A DNA stretch of 64,000 nt from Ustulina deusta (taxonomy: Eukaryota; Ascomycota; Sordariomycetes; Xylariales; Xylariaceae): positions 310,001 through 374,000 of the forward strand of contig JAJNNX010000042.1 in the NCBI GenBank assembly GCA_023159155.1, given 5' to 3'. Made by a program: the position numbers and the translations under genes. Positions 12,376-25,450 of the stretch are shown here, in pieces (position 1 is the first letter of the stretch; every line of letters starts with the position of its first letter). The notes under the pieces were generated by a model, which was given only the letters and a program-made list of their open reading frames with translations, searched no databases and was not told the DNA's origin.

Positions 12376-12643
12376 TGTTGGATTAATCGTACGCAATTAG
12401 CGAGGGCACTTACGGACCCCTTCGTACGAAGGGGTCTGGCCAAGGGGTCTGGGCCAAGGGGTCCGACTAGGGACCACCCACAGACCCCTTCGTACGAAGG
12501 GGTATATAGGGGGCTCCCACCTACCCATTTCCTTCCTTTCTCTCCCTCCTTCGAGTGTGGCATATAGTGAATAGACTGTATTCCACCAACCTTACAGGCA
12601 TGTACTGCTGCCTTGGAAATATGCAGTACACTCCATTCAAACA
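12376..12643 (+). repeat. Solo LTR S (268 bp), TSD AAACA, barely mutated
   Basis: A GC-rich island starting TGTTGGATTAATCGTACGC and ending CATTCAAACA, flanked on both sides by AAACA (12371-12375 and 12644-12648). It contains two copies of the perfect 18-bp palindrome CCCCTTCGTACGAAGGGG (12417-12434 and 12486-12503), the second running straight into the TATA-like GGGGTATATAGG. A solo LTR arises by recombination between the two LTRs of a full element. The absence of RIP-style decay implies a recent insertion, or escape as a short repeat. The open frame on the other strand is fortuitous. Confidence 0.85.
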
Positions 12644-13734
12644 AAACAAAAATTTTACAAGTTTTGCTATAAACTATATTTTAAAGTTTGCTATAAAAAG
12701 TACTTAAAACTAAAGCCTACTAATTAAAATAAAAAAATATGTTATAAATATGCCAAATAGTATAAAAAAAAACTAAAAAAACTAAAATTAAAAAATAATT
12801 TAGCTATAAAAAAAAAAAAAAAACTTTATAACATTTTTAATAGTTATACTACAATCTAACTTTTTTTAGTTTTTTTTTAAATATATTATTTTTATAGCTT
12901 ATATATTTATAACTTTTAAGCAACTTTTTACTACTTTAATTTAACTTAAACTATTATTTTTTATATTTTAAAAATTTATTTAAATTATATTTTAAAAAAA
13001 TAAAAAATAAAATAACTAGATCTAAAAAAATAATAACTTAAAAGTAGTAAAAAAACTACTTAATAATATTTCTAAAAAAAATTGTTTTATAAATATTATT
13101 AAAGTATTACTTATAGTTATAATATAAAATAAAGCTATAAATTTAATAAAAACCCTAAAAAAAACACTAGTTATTAATAGTAATATAAATATTTTAATAA
13201 TTTTAAATCAAAATAGCTTTATTAACTTTTATAACATATTTTGTTTAGTAATAATAAAAATTAGTAAATTAGTAATATAGCTTATTTAATAAAAAAACTA
13301 TATTTTTATTAGTATAGTTAATAAATAAAAAAAAATTTTTATATTTAAGAATGTTATATATTATTTATTAATTAAAGCAAACTTTATTTTTGTTTTTTAT
13401 TTAGTTAGACTTAGTATTAAATTTTTTTTTAAAGTAATAAAGTATATAGTTTAGAAAAAAACCAAATATTTTTAAAAAAAATAAAACATAATAGCTTATA
13501 TTTAATTAATTAATCTAATTTAAATATAAAAACTATTACTGCTATTTTTATAGCCTACTTATTTTATAACTTTGAACTAGTTTTATAGCCTAAATAATTT
13601 AAATATATTAGTAAATTCTTTATTAAAAAACTAATAAAAGTAAGATATATTAAGCTTTAGAAGCCTAGTTATATTTATAAATATTATATTTAAATAAAAA
13701 TAAAAAAAATACTATACTTAAAAAATCTTTAATA

Positions 13735-13978
13735 AAACACTTATTTATTTGAATTATTATATATAGATATAGCAAAAATGTTTAAAAATACTTCTAAAGA
13801 ATATAAAAGATTTATTTATTTTATTATTATTTATTGCAACTTTTTTAAAATAACCTAAATATTATTGCTTAAAAATAAAACAAAATTTATTAAAGCTTTT
13901 AAAGCGTTTTTAGAATATTACAAACGTTTTAAATATAAATATTATTTATTTATTTTAAATAAAACTAAAAAAAAATAC
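13735..13978 (+). pseudogene. Copia integrase core, first half (element E)
   Basis: A plus-strand frame reads LLYIDIAKMFKNTSKEYKRF then IYFIIIYCNFFKIT and NKTKFIKAFKAFLEYYKRF. It resembles the copia integrase stretch with the first catalytic Asp (xxxDIxG...GYxxFxxFxDDxSxF), with D changed to I/N-type codons by RIP. The frame stops at the exact insertion point of element C and appears to resume at 46746. Confidence 0.7.
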
Positions 13979-14313
13979 TGAAATAAAGCAGGGCTCCTAA
14001 TCGGCGTATCGCACACTCAAACCAATCAAACCTACCTAATCTTTCTGTATTGGACTACGTCTTCCGGCTTGCAAATCTTTATACATATTAAATCAAGATC
14101 TAATTTATAAATATAAATAAAAACGCAATAATTAATTAATAAAAACAAATTCTTAATTCTTATCTAATATTTTGTAATAATTATTTATTGTTTTGTTTAT
14201 AAAAATATATGTTTTTTATACTTTTTATTTTATAATTTATAAAGTTTTTAAAAATATATTTTATTTTATAACTAAAAACTTATTTTTTATATATATATAC
14301 TAGCCCTACTACA
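13979..14313 (-). repeat. Left LTR of element C (335 bp)
   Basis: Plus-strand ends are TGAAATAAAGCAGGGC and TAGCCCTACTACA. It matches 46378-46741 throughout. The first 110 bp keep high GC (CTAATCGGCGTATCGCACAC, then GGACTACGTCTTCCGGC) where the right LTR is mutated, while the last third is mutated where the right LTR is preserved. The two LTRs thus carry complementary patches of RIP decay. Confidence 0.85.
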
Positions 14314-17300
14314 AATTTTCCAAATTTTAAGTTTTTATTTTTAAACTATAATAACTAATCTAAACTATAACTAATTAGTTATTTATTTTTTTTAGATCTT
14401 TATTACTAAACTTTTTTAGTTTTTATATTTATTTTTAATAATTTAATTCTTTATTTTTTTTTTATATTTAGCGCTTTTTAAGCAGTTTTTTAATTTTTAG
14501 GGGTTTTAGCATTTATTTAATTAATTATATATATTTACAAATTATACTTTTTTAGAACTTTTACTTAATAAAAAAATTTAATATAAAATAACTTTTTATA
14601 TTATTATATATATTATTTTTTTAAAACATAAAAAAAATCTACTAATAAGTAAATTTTTTATAAATTATAGCTTAAGCTTTTTTACTATTAAAAAAAAGTT
14701 AATATTTATATTTTTAATTAAATCTTTTAAACTTAAGTATAACTACTAAAATAGTTTTTAATTAGTTTTATATTAATTTTTTAAGCAATCTAATAATTGT
14801 TATTTTTTTATAAATAAACTAAAAAATAAAAATATTTATTATAAAAAAATCTAACTTAATTTAAAAAAAAAAATCTCTAAACTATACTTTATATATTTAT
14901 ATTATTACTTATTAACTAATTAGCTTTATAAAATAAAATAATTACTAATTATTTTTTTATTTTAATTAGTATTAACTAAAAAAACAGCTTTATTTTAATA
15001 ACTATAATCCTAATATATAATTTTATTTCTTTAATAATATTTAGGCAATTTTTTATAATTTTAATATTTATTACTAAGTTATTAAATATTAACTTCTAGT
15101 TATTAAATTATAAATTATTTAAAAAAATACCTAAATATTTAAAAAGTAATACTATATAAATAATATATATTAGACTATAGTTCTACTAATTATTTTAGGT
15201 ATATATAAAAAAGCTATATATATAAAATAAAAAAAACATATTAAAAAATAGCTTTAAAATTTATTAACTAATAATATTTTTAAAAGCTTATATTAAATAA
15301 TTATAAATAAATTATTAATATTTTTTATTTTGCTTAAGAACTAAATTAATAAAATAAATAATCTATTTCTATTTATTAATAACTATAACAAAAAAATAAT
15401 TTAATTAATTACTACTTGCTTTAAAAAGCTTAAGCTTACTAAATATTATTTATTTAACTTTAAAAATTAATATAATTATAACTATTTTTTTGTTAAGTTT
15501 TATAAATTAAGCTATAAAATAATTAAATAATTTAAATAATTATTTATAAACTATTTTTATATTTAGCTTATAAAGCTAAATAATAAGTTATACCCTAATA
15601 TTTATAGTATTAACCTAAATATATTATTTTTGTTTAATTATTGCATTAATAATCTAAGCACTAAAACTATTAATTATCTAAATATATTTAGAAATAAAAA
15701 AAAAGATTAGTTATTTTTTAAAAAATTTATTATTTATATATTAGTAATTATTATAAAAAAGCATATTAATAAAAATCCTAATTTTATTAGCTATTAAATA
15801 TTATAATAATAATAAAATATTTTTATATTTTAAGTTATATTAACTATATATTTCTATAATTAAATCTTATAAATACTTATAATATTTTAAGTAAAGTTTT
15901 ATAGGTTAGAAATTAATAAATAAAATAATTAGCTAGAAAATTAACTAATTTTATTAAAAAATTAGCTAAACTAGCTAGATTAATTAAATTTATAACTAAA
16001 AATCTAAGATTAGCTTTTTTATATAAACTATAATATAGTTTTTATAATATTTTAACGAAATATTTTATACATTTTTTTTAAATTATAAGGTTTTTTATTT
16101 ATAATATTTATTATTTTTTCTTAAAACTTTAGCTTATAAAAAGCTAAAAGTATATAAGTCCTATAAAAATAACTATAATACTAGCTATTATTTTATTAAA
16201 TATTAAAAATTAATACTATAAGCTTAAGTCTAAGCAAGTAACTATTAAATAATAATTTCTAAACATAATTAAAAACAATAAAAACTTTTTAATAAACATT
16301 AATTATTATATTATTATTAACAAAATTTATAATATATAATATTTTTTATTTAATATTATAAATTATAATAAACTAATAATTAAAAGTATACTTAGTTTTA
16401 GTTACTTTAATTACTTTAAATATTATAAAACTAATAAATCTATTTTGTTTTTTAAAAAATTAAAAAATAAAATAGTTCTTATTAAAACTTTTGTTTTAAG
16501 CTTAAAAAAATATCTATACAAAAATACTTTTAAATATTACTTATAATTTAAAATAACTAATTATTACAATAATTAGTACATTAATTTCTAATATGTTTAG
16601 TTACTAATATTATTATGTTTTTTAAAATATATTAATTAGTTTAAGTTTAAATAAGTTATAAAAAGCTTAAATTATAATATTTAGAAAAGTTTTATAGTTA
16701 TATAAAACATTTTTATATTTTTAGCAAAAATAAAGTAGTAGTTCTTTACTATAATAACTTATATATAATAGTTTATTTTATAATATATATTATACTAGTT
16801 TAGAAAATATAATAGTAATAATATTATTAAAAAAAAATATATATTTTTTAGATCTCTTTAGTAATACTTTAAATAGGTTAGTTAAAATATTTTAAGTATA
16901 GTAATTCAAGGTAATAATATTAGGATAAGCTAATTATATAATAATTTTAATATTAAGGCAAAGTATTAGTTTTATTTATTAATAATTAAAAGCATAAATA
17001 AAATATAATAAATATATAATCTATATATTAATAAGTAAGGTCTAAGGATTAATAATATAAAATATGTTAGCTAGAAAGTAAGTGGTTAAAAGCTAAATAT
17101 AAAATATGTTAAGCTAATATAAGTTTAGTTAATTTATATTACTTTTTTATAAAAACTTTATTAGTTCTTTTTTAATATACATTATTATTAAAAAAAAGTG
17201 CTAATTAAAGCTTCCCTATTTATATTACTTTATAAAAAATAATATTTGTTAGTTTTATATAAATTAGCTATTTTTTTTAATTTATTTTTTTATTTTTTAT

Positions 17301-19185
17301 ATAAACTATATTTATATTTATATTTTTTTATACTTTTAATTTAACTTATTTAATTTATAATAATTAGTTTATATATAATATATTATAATATATATTTTTA
17401 TTTTTTATTATTTTTTATAATATTTAATAATTAATTATTTTAAGGCAAGAAATATATGCTAGCTTTTTTTAGTTGTTTTTATTTGCTATATAATTATTAT
17501 TTTTATATTAGTTATACTAAGTACTATATAAATATATCTATGTTTGGTTAGATTACTAATAAATAATTAAAACTTTAAGCTTTAATTGCTTTATAAATTA
17601 ATCCAGAAGTTTAAACAATTTAAAAAAAAAAAAAATTACTAATTAAAGTATATCTAAAGCTTTTATACTAACTAATTTACTATTATATATATTAAATCTT
17701 ATATATTATTTTTAGCAAATTTAATGTTTAATTATTTATTTTTTTAATTTTAAAGATCCCTTGTTCTAAATTAGCCTATATAATCTTAATTTTTTATTAT
17801 AATTAATCAAAAAAAAACTAAGTTATAAAAAAAGCTTTAATAGTTAGATACTAATTAAAACAATATATATTAAAACTAATAAATATATAAGTTATATTTT
17901 TAAAATAACTATTATACTATTTTTATTATTATTTAGTACTAAATTATAATATATTATATATTTTTAATTAAAATTTAATATAGCTTTAATAATTCTAGCT
18001 ATATTTTTTTTAAGTATATATATTTTTTAGAGCTATAGTTCTAAAACATGTAATATTACTAAAAGACTTTAGTAAACTAACAAAACTATATATTATCTAA
18101 AAAAAAACTTTTAAATATAATTAAAATAAAATATTATAGCTTTTTTAATTAGTATAAATAGATAAGCTTTATATTTTTTTTTTAATTTTTATATATAGCT
18201 AGCAGAACTGTTTAATAGTAATTATTAGATTTATTATTATTTTATTATTAAAACTTTAAATAGCTATGCTATTAATTAATATATATGCTAGAATATTTAT
18301 TTTTTATTTTTATAATATTTAATAATAAAGCTATATTTAAAGTAGTTATAATATCTACTAATAAGCTTATACCTTTTTATATTAAGCTATACTATAGTAG
18401 TTTATTTGGCAAATATTTCTTTATAATACTTGATTACTTAGCATAAATAATAATACTTGTTGTTTAGTGAATTAGAACTTTTAATTTTATTTTTTGCTAG
18501 TTATATATTTATTAATTCTAAAAGTTTAAAAGTAATAGTTGCTTTGAAATATAGCTATTCTTTAGGTATAAGTTAATAAATTTTTTATAGGTTAATATTT
18601 ATAATAATTGCGTTTATTTAATTAGCTAGCTAAACTGCAAATATTATATAAGTAATACTAAGTATATTTATTTATATATAGCAATAACCTAAAAAAATAA
18701 AAATAAAAATCTAAATAAGCAAAACAGCCTAAAAAAGTTCTTAATTTAAGCTAATTAAATAAAAATTATTATATATTATTTTATATATATTTTTAGTTGA
18801 TCTGTTTGTAAAGCAGTAGTAAAATTGCTGTTTTAAAATAAGTTTTTAAAAATAAAAAAGTAATACAAAAACAATAAAAAAAAACAAAAATACAAATAGT
18901 AAATATTGCTTTATAATAAATTTAAGCTAATTAAAACAATATTATTATAGTATATAATACTAGATTTATAGATTTTAGTTATGTTTATTTTTTTAGTTTT
19001 TAAATTTAAAAAAATATTGCTTACTAATTAATAGATTTTTTTTTTAATTATAAATTATTAAAGCTTAAATATTTAATTTTTAAGTTTATTTTAATTAAAA
19101 TTTTAATTTAATATAACAAAGCTTTATTACTAATAATTTTTTAATTTTTTTTAATTATTTTATTTATATTTTAATATTTTTAGTT

Positions 19186-19370
19186 TATTTAAGCTATATT
19201 ATAGTTTATTTAAGCTATATTTTAGCTATATTTAGTTATATTTTAGATTATATTTAAATATATTTAAGCTTATTTTAGTTATATTCTAATTATATCTAGT
19301 TATATTTTAAACTTTATTTAGTTTTTGTTTAGTTATATTATAGTTTTAATTAGGGCTATTTTAGCTATAT
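19186..19370. repeat. Degenerate 12- to 24-bp tandem repeat
   Basis: The phrase TTAGCTATATTT or TTTAGTTATATT recurs more than ten times, often at 12- or 24-base spacing (for example TTTATTTAAGCTATATTATAG twice from about 19192). The array is imperfect and is interrupted near 19250 and 19310. Confidence 0.65.
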
Positions 19371-19599
19371 TTATATTTTTTTTATAATAATTATTTTTTA
19401 GTATTTAGTTTTATTTTTAATAAATAGTTATAAATTATTTAATATATAAATTTTTATTTTTATATATCTTTTTAGCTTTTTTATTTTATATTTTTTCTTT
19501 TTTTCTTTAAATACTATAAAAAATAAGCCTTTTTATTTATATAAAAGTTTAATATTTTAAAATTTATTATTGTTTAGTAAAATATCAAACCTAAAAATA

Positions 19600-21750
19600 A
19601 GAATTTTTTTTTTAAAGCTATAAAGCGGACCTTATAAATATATCGCTAATTAGCTTATTTTATAGCTTAGCATTTCTTTTTAATAATAATACGTTAAACT
19701 TGAGTTAAATTTTTTTTTTTTAAATTGCTATACTTTATATACTAAAAAAAATATATAATTAAAAATATTTTGCTAATTAATAATTTGCTATATTAAAATA
19801 ATATTTTTAATTAATAAAGCTAATAATTAGCTATAAATTATTTTATATATATTATAGCTATAGTATTAAGTAATAGTTCTATTAGCTTAAATTATTTTAG
19901 TAAATTGTTTAGTTTAGCTTTTTTTTATTTTTTAAATTATTTTTTTAAAATTATTAATAATTACTTTATAGCTTAATTTAATAAATTTTTAGCTTTAAAA
20001 ATAATATATTATATTATAAGTTATTATAAATCTAAGTTATACTTTAGCTATTATAATTTTATTTTTATTTTTAGAACTATTATTATATTTAATTTTAATA
20101 AAAATCCTATACTAATAAATAATATATTATTTAATAAATTAAGCAATATTTTTAAAATTAGCTAATTAAAGTAGTATTGCTTTAAAATAAACTAATATTT
20201 TATATTTAGCTTTAATAATTGCTTTAAATTTATTATTATTAAATATAAATTAAATATTAAAAATCTAGCTTATAAGTATATTTTTAGCTTTATTATAATA
20301 ATATTTTTTTTTAAATCGCTTATTTTATATTTACTAATATAGCTTATAACTTTTTAGAACATTTTTAATATTTTTCTATAAGTTTTTTTAGTAATATTAG
20401 GCAGCAATTTTATAATATATAAAGTTTTAGCTTTAATATTTTAGTTATATATAGTTTTTTTTAAAAAAATATTTTTAATTATTAAAATTATTAATATAAT
20501 ATTAGATCTAATATTATAGTTTTGGTTTTTTTTTTAAATAACTTTTATAAATAAAAAATTAAAAAGCTTAATTTTTATAAATTCTTTTTTATATTACTAT
20601 TATAAAGCGATTAAGTAGACTTTGAGTAATAAAATATATTACTAGCTTTTATAAATATATTAACTATTTTTGTTCTAGTTTAAAAAAAATAGCGATATTT
20701 AAAATAATTATTAGTTTAACTATTATAATATAAAATTAAAAATTAATAAAATCTTTTATATTTTTTATTATTAATTATTTAATTTATTTAATACTTTTTT
20801 TAATTTATATAATAGTTTATTTATTATTATATGTTTTTTTAAAAAAATATAATATAATTTAAAATTAAATATTTTAATAAAAGCAACTTATTAGGTTAGA
20901 ACTATACTAAATAATATAAAAAATTTATTGTTTAATTAAACAATTAATATTTTTATATTTATTTCTAAATAAAATCTAATCCTATATAAATAATTTTATA
21001 GTTAGCAAAAAGCTTTAATAACTTTTAAGCATTTTTCATTATTATATTATAATTTAATTTAAGTTTTTTTTAAGTTTTTAATTTATATTTAAATAAATAT
21101 ATTTTATTTTTAATTAGTTAATAAAGTATAATGTTTTATTTTTTTTTTAAAATATTAATTTTTAGCTAGATTTTTTTAGTTTTATAATCTAAAATAATTA
21201 AACAAAAAATAATTATTAAAGCTTGTTATAGTATTATTATTATTTATTTTTAATTTTTTTTTTTAAATAAACTTGATATTATACTAAAAAAATATAATTA
21301 ATAAAAATATTATTATAACATATACTTTTATTTATATCTAATAATAACTATTTATTTTTAAAAAAGTTTCTATTTTTATAATATTACTATATATTATTTA
21401 TTTTAAAATTTTAAATATTTTAGCTCTTATAAGTTTATAGCTATTAATTTTACAAAAATATTTAACTAATATTACTATTAGTTTATATTATTTATTTTTA
21501 ATATTACTTACAGTAATATTTGCTAATTTAAAATTTAGCAAAACTATATTAATATTTTTAATATATTTAAAAATAAATTATTATATACTAAAAATAACTT
21601 TTTAATTATTATAATAAATAATAAGCTTTTTAATTTTTATATTATTAAAAAATAGTTCGTATTTTTTAAGTATAATATTATATAATATTTAGCTAACTAT
21701 TTTAAAAAAATAAACTATTAAATTTATTATGCCTTAAAAAAGTATTATTA
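19600..21750 (+). pseudogene. Possible hAT-type transposase remnant
   Basis: On the plus strand, 21480-21680 reads LLTVIFANLKFSKTILIFL then IYLKINYY. This resembles the C-terminal dimerisation block of one fungal and animal hAT group (TVASAERSFSKLKLIKxYLR) with S to F and R to L/K changes compatible with C to T mutation. Leucine-rich coding-like sequence precedes it for roughly 1.8 kb. No terminal inverted repeats or 8-bp target duplications were located, so extent and identity are tentative. Confidence 0.3.
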
Positions 21751-22386
21751 TTTATAGAATTCTAAATAATATAAAAAAAGCTATTAATATTTAATTAAAA
21801 AAAAAACAAAAATACCTAATTATATTTAGAAAAAAAGTCAATTACTAATAAAATTTTATATATAACAAATTTTTTAGCAAATTTATTATAGCTTTTTAAT
21901 AAAAAAATATTTTAAATTATAACTATGTTTAATTTAATAATAAAATTAATTAGTTTAAGCTTTTTATTTTTATTTTTTTTATAAACTATATGTTTTAATA
22001 TATATTATATTTTTTTTTAATATATTATTTATAAGTTAAATTTTAAATATATTTAATATTTTTTTTTATAATAATACAAAAATAAAGATTTTTTTTATTT
22101 GCTAAACTTTATATAATATTATTTAGATTTTATATAATAGTATAATTTTATTATATATTTTTTTAATTTTACTAAAATCTTAAACTAAAGCTATTTTATA
22201 TTTATGTAGCACTTTAATGAGGAGCTTTTTTTTTTAATTAATAAGTTTTAATATTTTTATATTTTTTTTGATTTTTTAGAAGTATTTTTTAATTAATTAA
22301 ATTTTTTTAAGTTATATAACAAAATATAAATAAATATTTAAATAAAAAAAATTTTTTTAAACATTTTATTTAGTTTATATTAATTA

Positions 22387-22633
22387 TGTTGGAATAACTA
22401 GCATTGGTTATAACTTTATTGTGCAACTTGTACGGAGTGCGAGTTTACGCTCGGCTGTTGTACAGATGTTAGCCGGACCTCGGCCGGACAAAAAAGACTT
22501 TATTTCTTTTTTGTTATGTTAGCTCGTATAATAGCGTAAGTTCTTACATAAATATAAAAAACTTATGCTTTATATAAACATTTTTTTTTTTTTTTATAAA
22601 TAATATAATATATTATATATAGCTTATTTAATA
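22387..22633 (+). repeat. 5' LTR of A2 (247 bp)
   Basis: Begins TGTTGGAATAACTAGC and ends AGCTTATTTAATA. It is about 53 bp shorter than the 3' LTR: the segment after the polyT/AT run (near 22603) corresponding to TTTATCTATGCGCGTTATTT at about 36460 is missing. Confidence 0.9.
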
Positions 22634-24879
22634 TTAATTAATAATTATAAAAATATTTAAAAAAATTATAAAAAAATACTATAAATTAATAAAAATAATA
22701 ATAAAATTAAACTTATATAAATAAGTTTTTATATTATATTTTAAAATTTTTATTATATAATATTATTTTTTTATAAAAAAATATTAGTAATATTATATAA
22801 AATAAAACAAATATTTTATATTATAAAATATTTAAATATATTTAATTATTATAAAAAAATAATAAAAATTTAATTTTTAATATATAAATATTAATTTTTT
22901 ATAAAAAATATTAAAAGTATTATATAAAAAAAATAAAAATAAGATATAATTATACTATTTTTAATTATATTATTATATAATAACTAAATAGTTTTTTTTT
23001 TTTTTTTTTACTATAATATTAAATATATTATATAATATATAAAAAGCTACTAAAATATACCTATAATTTATATATAAAAAAATTATATAAAAACTTAATA
23101 TTAATTTAAAAAATATATAAAAAATATTTAATTTTTAATATTAAAATAAACTTATTAATTTAAATAATATAATAAAACTAATATTTAATATATATATAAC
23201 TTATTAAATTAAAAAATATAATTATATAATTAATAATAAACAAATATTTTAAAAAATATATAAAAAAGATTTTATAAAATAAATATTTAAATATTTTAAA
23301 AAATTTTATATAAATATTTATATAAAACTTTATAATATTATTATATATAAAAAAATATAACTATAAATAAACTTAAATATATATATAAAAAACTTTGCTT
23401 AAATTATATAAAATAAATTTAAACTAACTAAAAGTTTTTTTAAACTTTTAATTATTTAATTTATTTTACTACTTTTTATATAATAACTTTTAGTTTTTTT
23501 TATACTAAATTAACAATTTTAACCTATTTTTTTTTAGCTTACTTTTATTTTTTAATTTATTTTTATTTCTTAGCTTACTCTAGCTCCTAGGCTTATTATA
23601 TAAACAAAACAAAAACTAAAAATTAAATATTTAAAACTTATATAACTTAATCCTATTTAAAACATATAATTTTATATTTTTAAAAATTATACTACCTAGT
23701 TTATATAACTTATTATTAAGTTTTAAAATTTTTTAAACCTATATATAATTATATAACAAAAATAAACTATAAGCCAAACTTCTAACTAATATATAAATAC
23801 TTTATTATTTATAACCTTTTTTAAACCTTTATATAACAAGCGTACCTTTATATAACACTAGACCCTATACTAAACAATTTTTTTTTAGATTTACCCTTTA
23901 TAAGAAATATATAAAATAAAATAATTTTTTTTAAAAAATATGCAATCTTTTAAAAAATATAAAAAAAAAAAAATATATATATATATAAGCTAATTATATA
24001 ACCTATTTTATAATAAAGCATATTTATTTATAAATATTTATTAAAAACTTAGTATTATAAAAAATCAATACTATATAATATTTCTAATAAATTTTAAAAG
24101 TTATATAAAAAATTTTTATATTTATTAAATCGGACCTAAAAAAACTTAAAATAAAATCTATTATATAATAAATACTTATTTTAATACTAATATAAATTAT
24201 AGCTAGTACTAGGCTAACTGGACTATAATTATTTTTATATAAATAAATAAAAAAAACCTAGATTTAGTACTACATAAAGTACTAAAACTTATAATTAATA
24301 AACTTACAAAAATATAACAAGTATTTAATGCAAGTTATTAAAAGAAAATCTAATTTAGTATAACTATTATATAAATATATCAAAAAGTACTAAAACTAGC
24401 TATAGTTTTTGTATTTTAAAAACTAACAAACAAAAGTTTTTTTTTAGACTTTTAAGCATATATCCAAGTAGCAACCAATAATATATTAAAAAGCTTCGTA
24501 TAAAAAGATAATAATATTTACTTTATAAACTAGAAATATAATTAAAGCAATCGTATAAAAAGCTAATAATATAGGTTTTTTAAATATTTAAATAAACTAA
24601 GCATAAAGTGTTATAACCTAAAAAATCAGAACGCCTAAAGCTATTATATAAATAAGAAATGCTTTATATACTATAAAGAAAAATGCTAATTAATAAAGCA
24701 TATTTTTTAAAAATAAGCCTATATAAAGAACTAATATTTTAACTCGTACAAAATAATTAACAAAATAAAACCTACGCCTAAAAAGTTTTTAATATATTTT
24801 ATAAACTTTAAGGGATACTTAGAACCGGACAAAAGTAATAAAAATATTAAAAAAGAATTCGGGAGCTAATCGACCCAAT

Positions 24880-25450
24880 TCTTTATAAACAACGCTTTTA
24901 TTTACTATACAACTAAAAAAAATATTTAAAACTATAAAACAAACATACTGTCTAACCAGTTTATTCTTAGCAACTAGTATTATATAGAATACTAAAACAA
25001 ACTATAAAATATAAGCGTTTCGAACTACTTAATAGTAAAAAAAATATAGCTTAAAGCCTACTTTAAGATTTACTTTTGTATAAAGATCAGCTAAATACCG
25101 GGCAGCGCTCATATCTGTTTTAGTAGTAATAATATAATTATTGCTATAAATACTATATAAATAAAAAATTTATTTGGTATAACAATATATTATATTTTAA
25201 ATAGCCTAATATTATTCTTATTTTTACTAAAAAACGCTAATTGCTTATAGGCTTACTTTAATAATATAAAAAATATTATTATATAACAAAACAAAAAAAT
25301 TATTTTTATTATATATAAATAAAAATACCCATTTTTTAATATAAGCCCCTATAAAGCTAGACTATATTTTATTAAAACAGAGTTATAATAACTATACTAT
25401 TAAGTCGGATACCTTTATATAGAAAGACTATATAAAATGCTTAGTTATAT
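24880..25450 (+). pseudogene. Copia protease / gag-pre-integrase remnant (A2)
   Basis: A plus-strand frame with stops reads FILSN..YYIEY followed by NLFGITIYYILNSLILFLFL. This fits the copia protease neighbourhood (WxLDSGAxxH..., then LxNVLYVPxLxxNLLSxxKL). About 80 codons on is ELxxLYYxVGYLYIERLYKM (25370-25440), a mutated HRRxGHxxxERLxKL gag-pre-integrase motif in which CAC reads TAC and CGA reads TAA. This is the main evidence that the A family is copia. Confidence 0.55.

Larger units (their letters stand above)
10710..13978 (+). mobile_element. Copia retrotransposon E, interior segment 1 (gag to integrase)
   Basis: First surviving piece of the oldest element in the window, on the plus strand, from the putative primer-binding site to the point where element C inserted. 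The last 240 bp read as a copia integrase core. The middle is heavily RIP-eroded and holds the young solo LTR S. The same element resumes at 46746-47465 and 56987-60244, so the original was at least about 7.5 kb when insertions are removed. Confidence 0.7.
14314..22386. other. Element C interior, left part: RIP-eroded and largely unassigned
   Basis: 8 kb of AT-rich DNA between the left C LTR and A2. Several stretches look formerly coding: a plus-strand reading at about 15.65-16.9 kb, and a hAT-like reading at about 19.6-21.7 kb. No other family landmark could be fixed. A degenerate short-period repeat sits at 19186-19370. If C is a minus-strand LTR element, its RT, RNase H and integrase should be here, but no YxDD box was recognised on either strand. 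Confidence 0.4.

Noticed and set aside
12351..12644. 97-codon open frame on the minus strand
   Set aside because: It coincides with solo LTR S, a GC-rich island flanked by AAACA duplications; the frame is open only because the LTR is unmutated.
3204..22633. A1 and A2 LTRs as the two ends of one element
   Set aside because: They are in inverted orientation, and A2 has its own 3' LTR with matching AATTA duplications.
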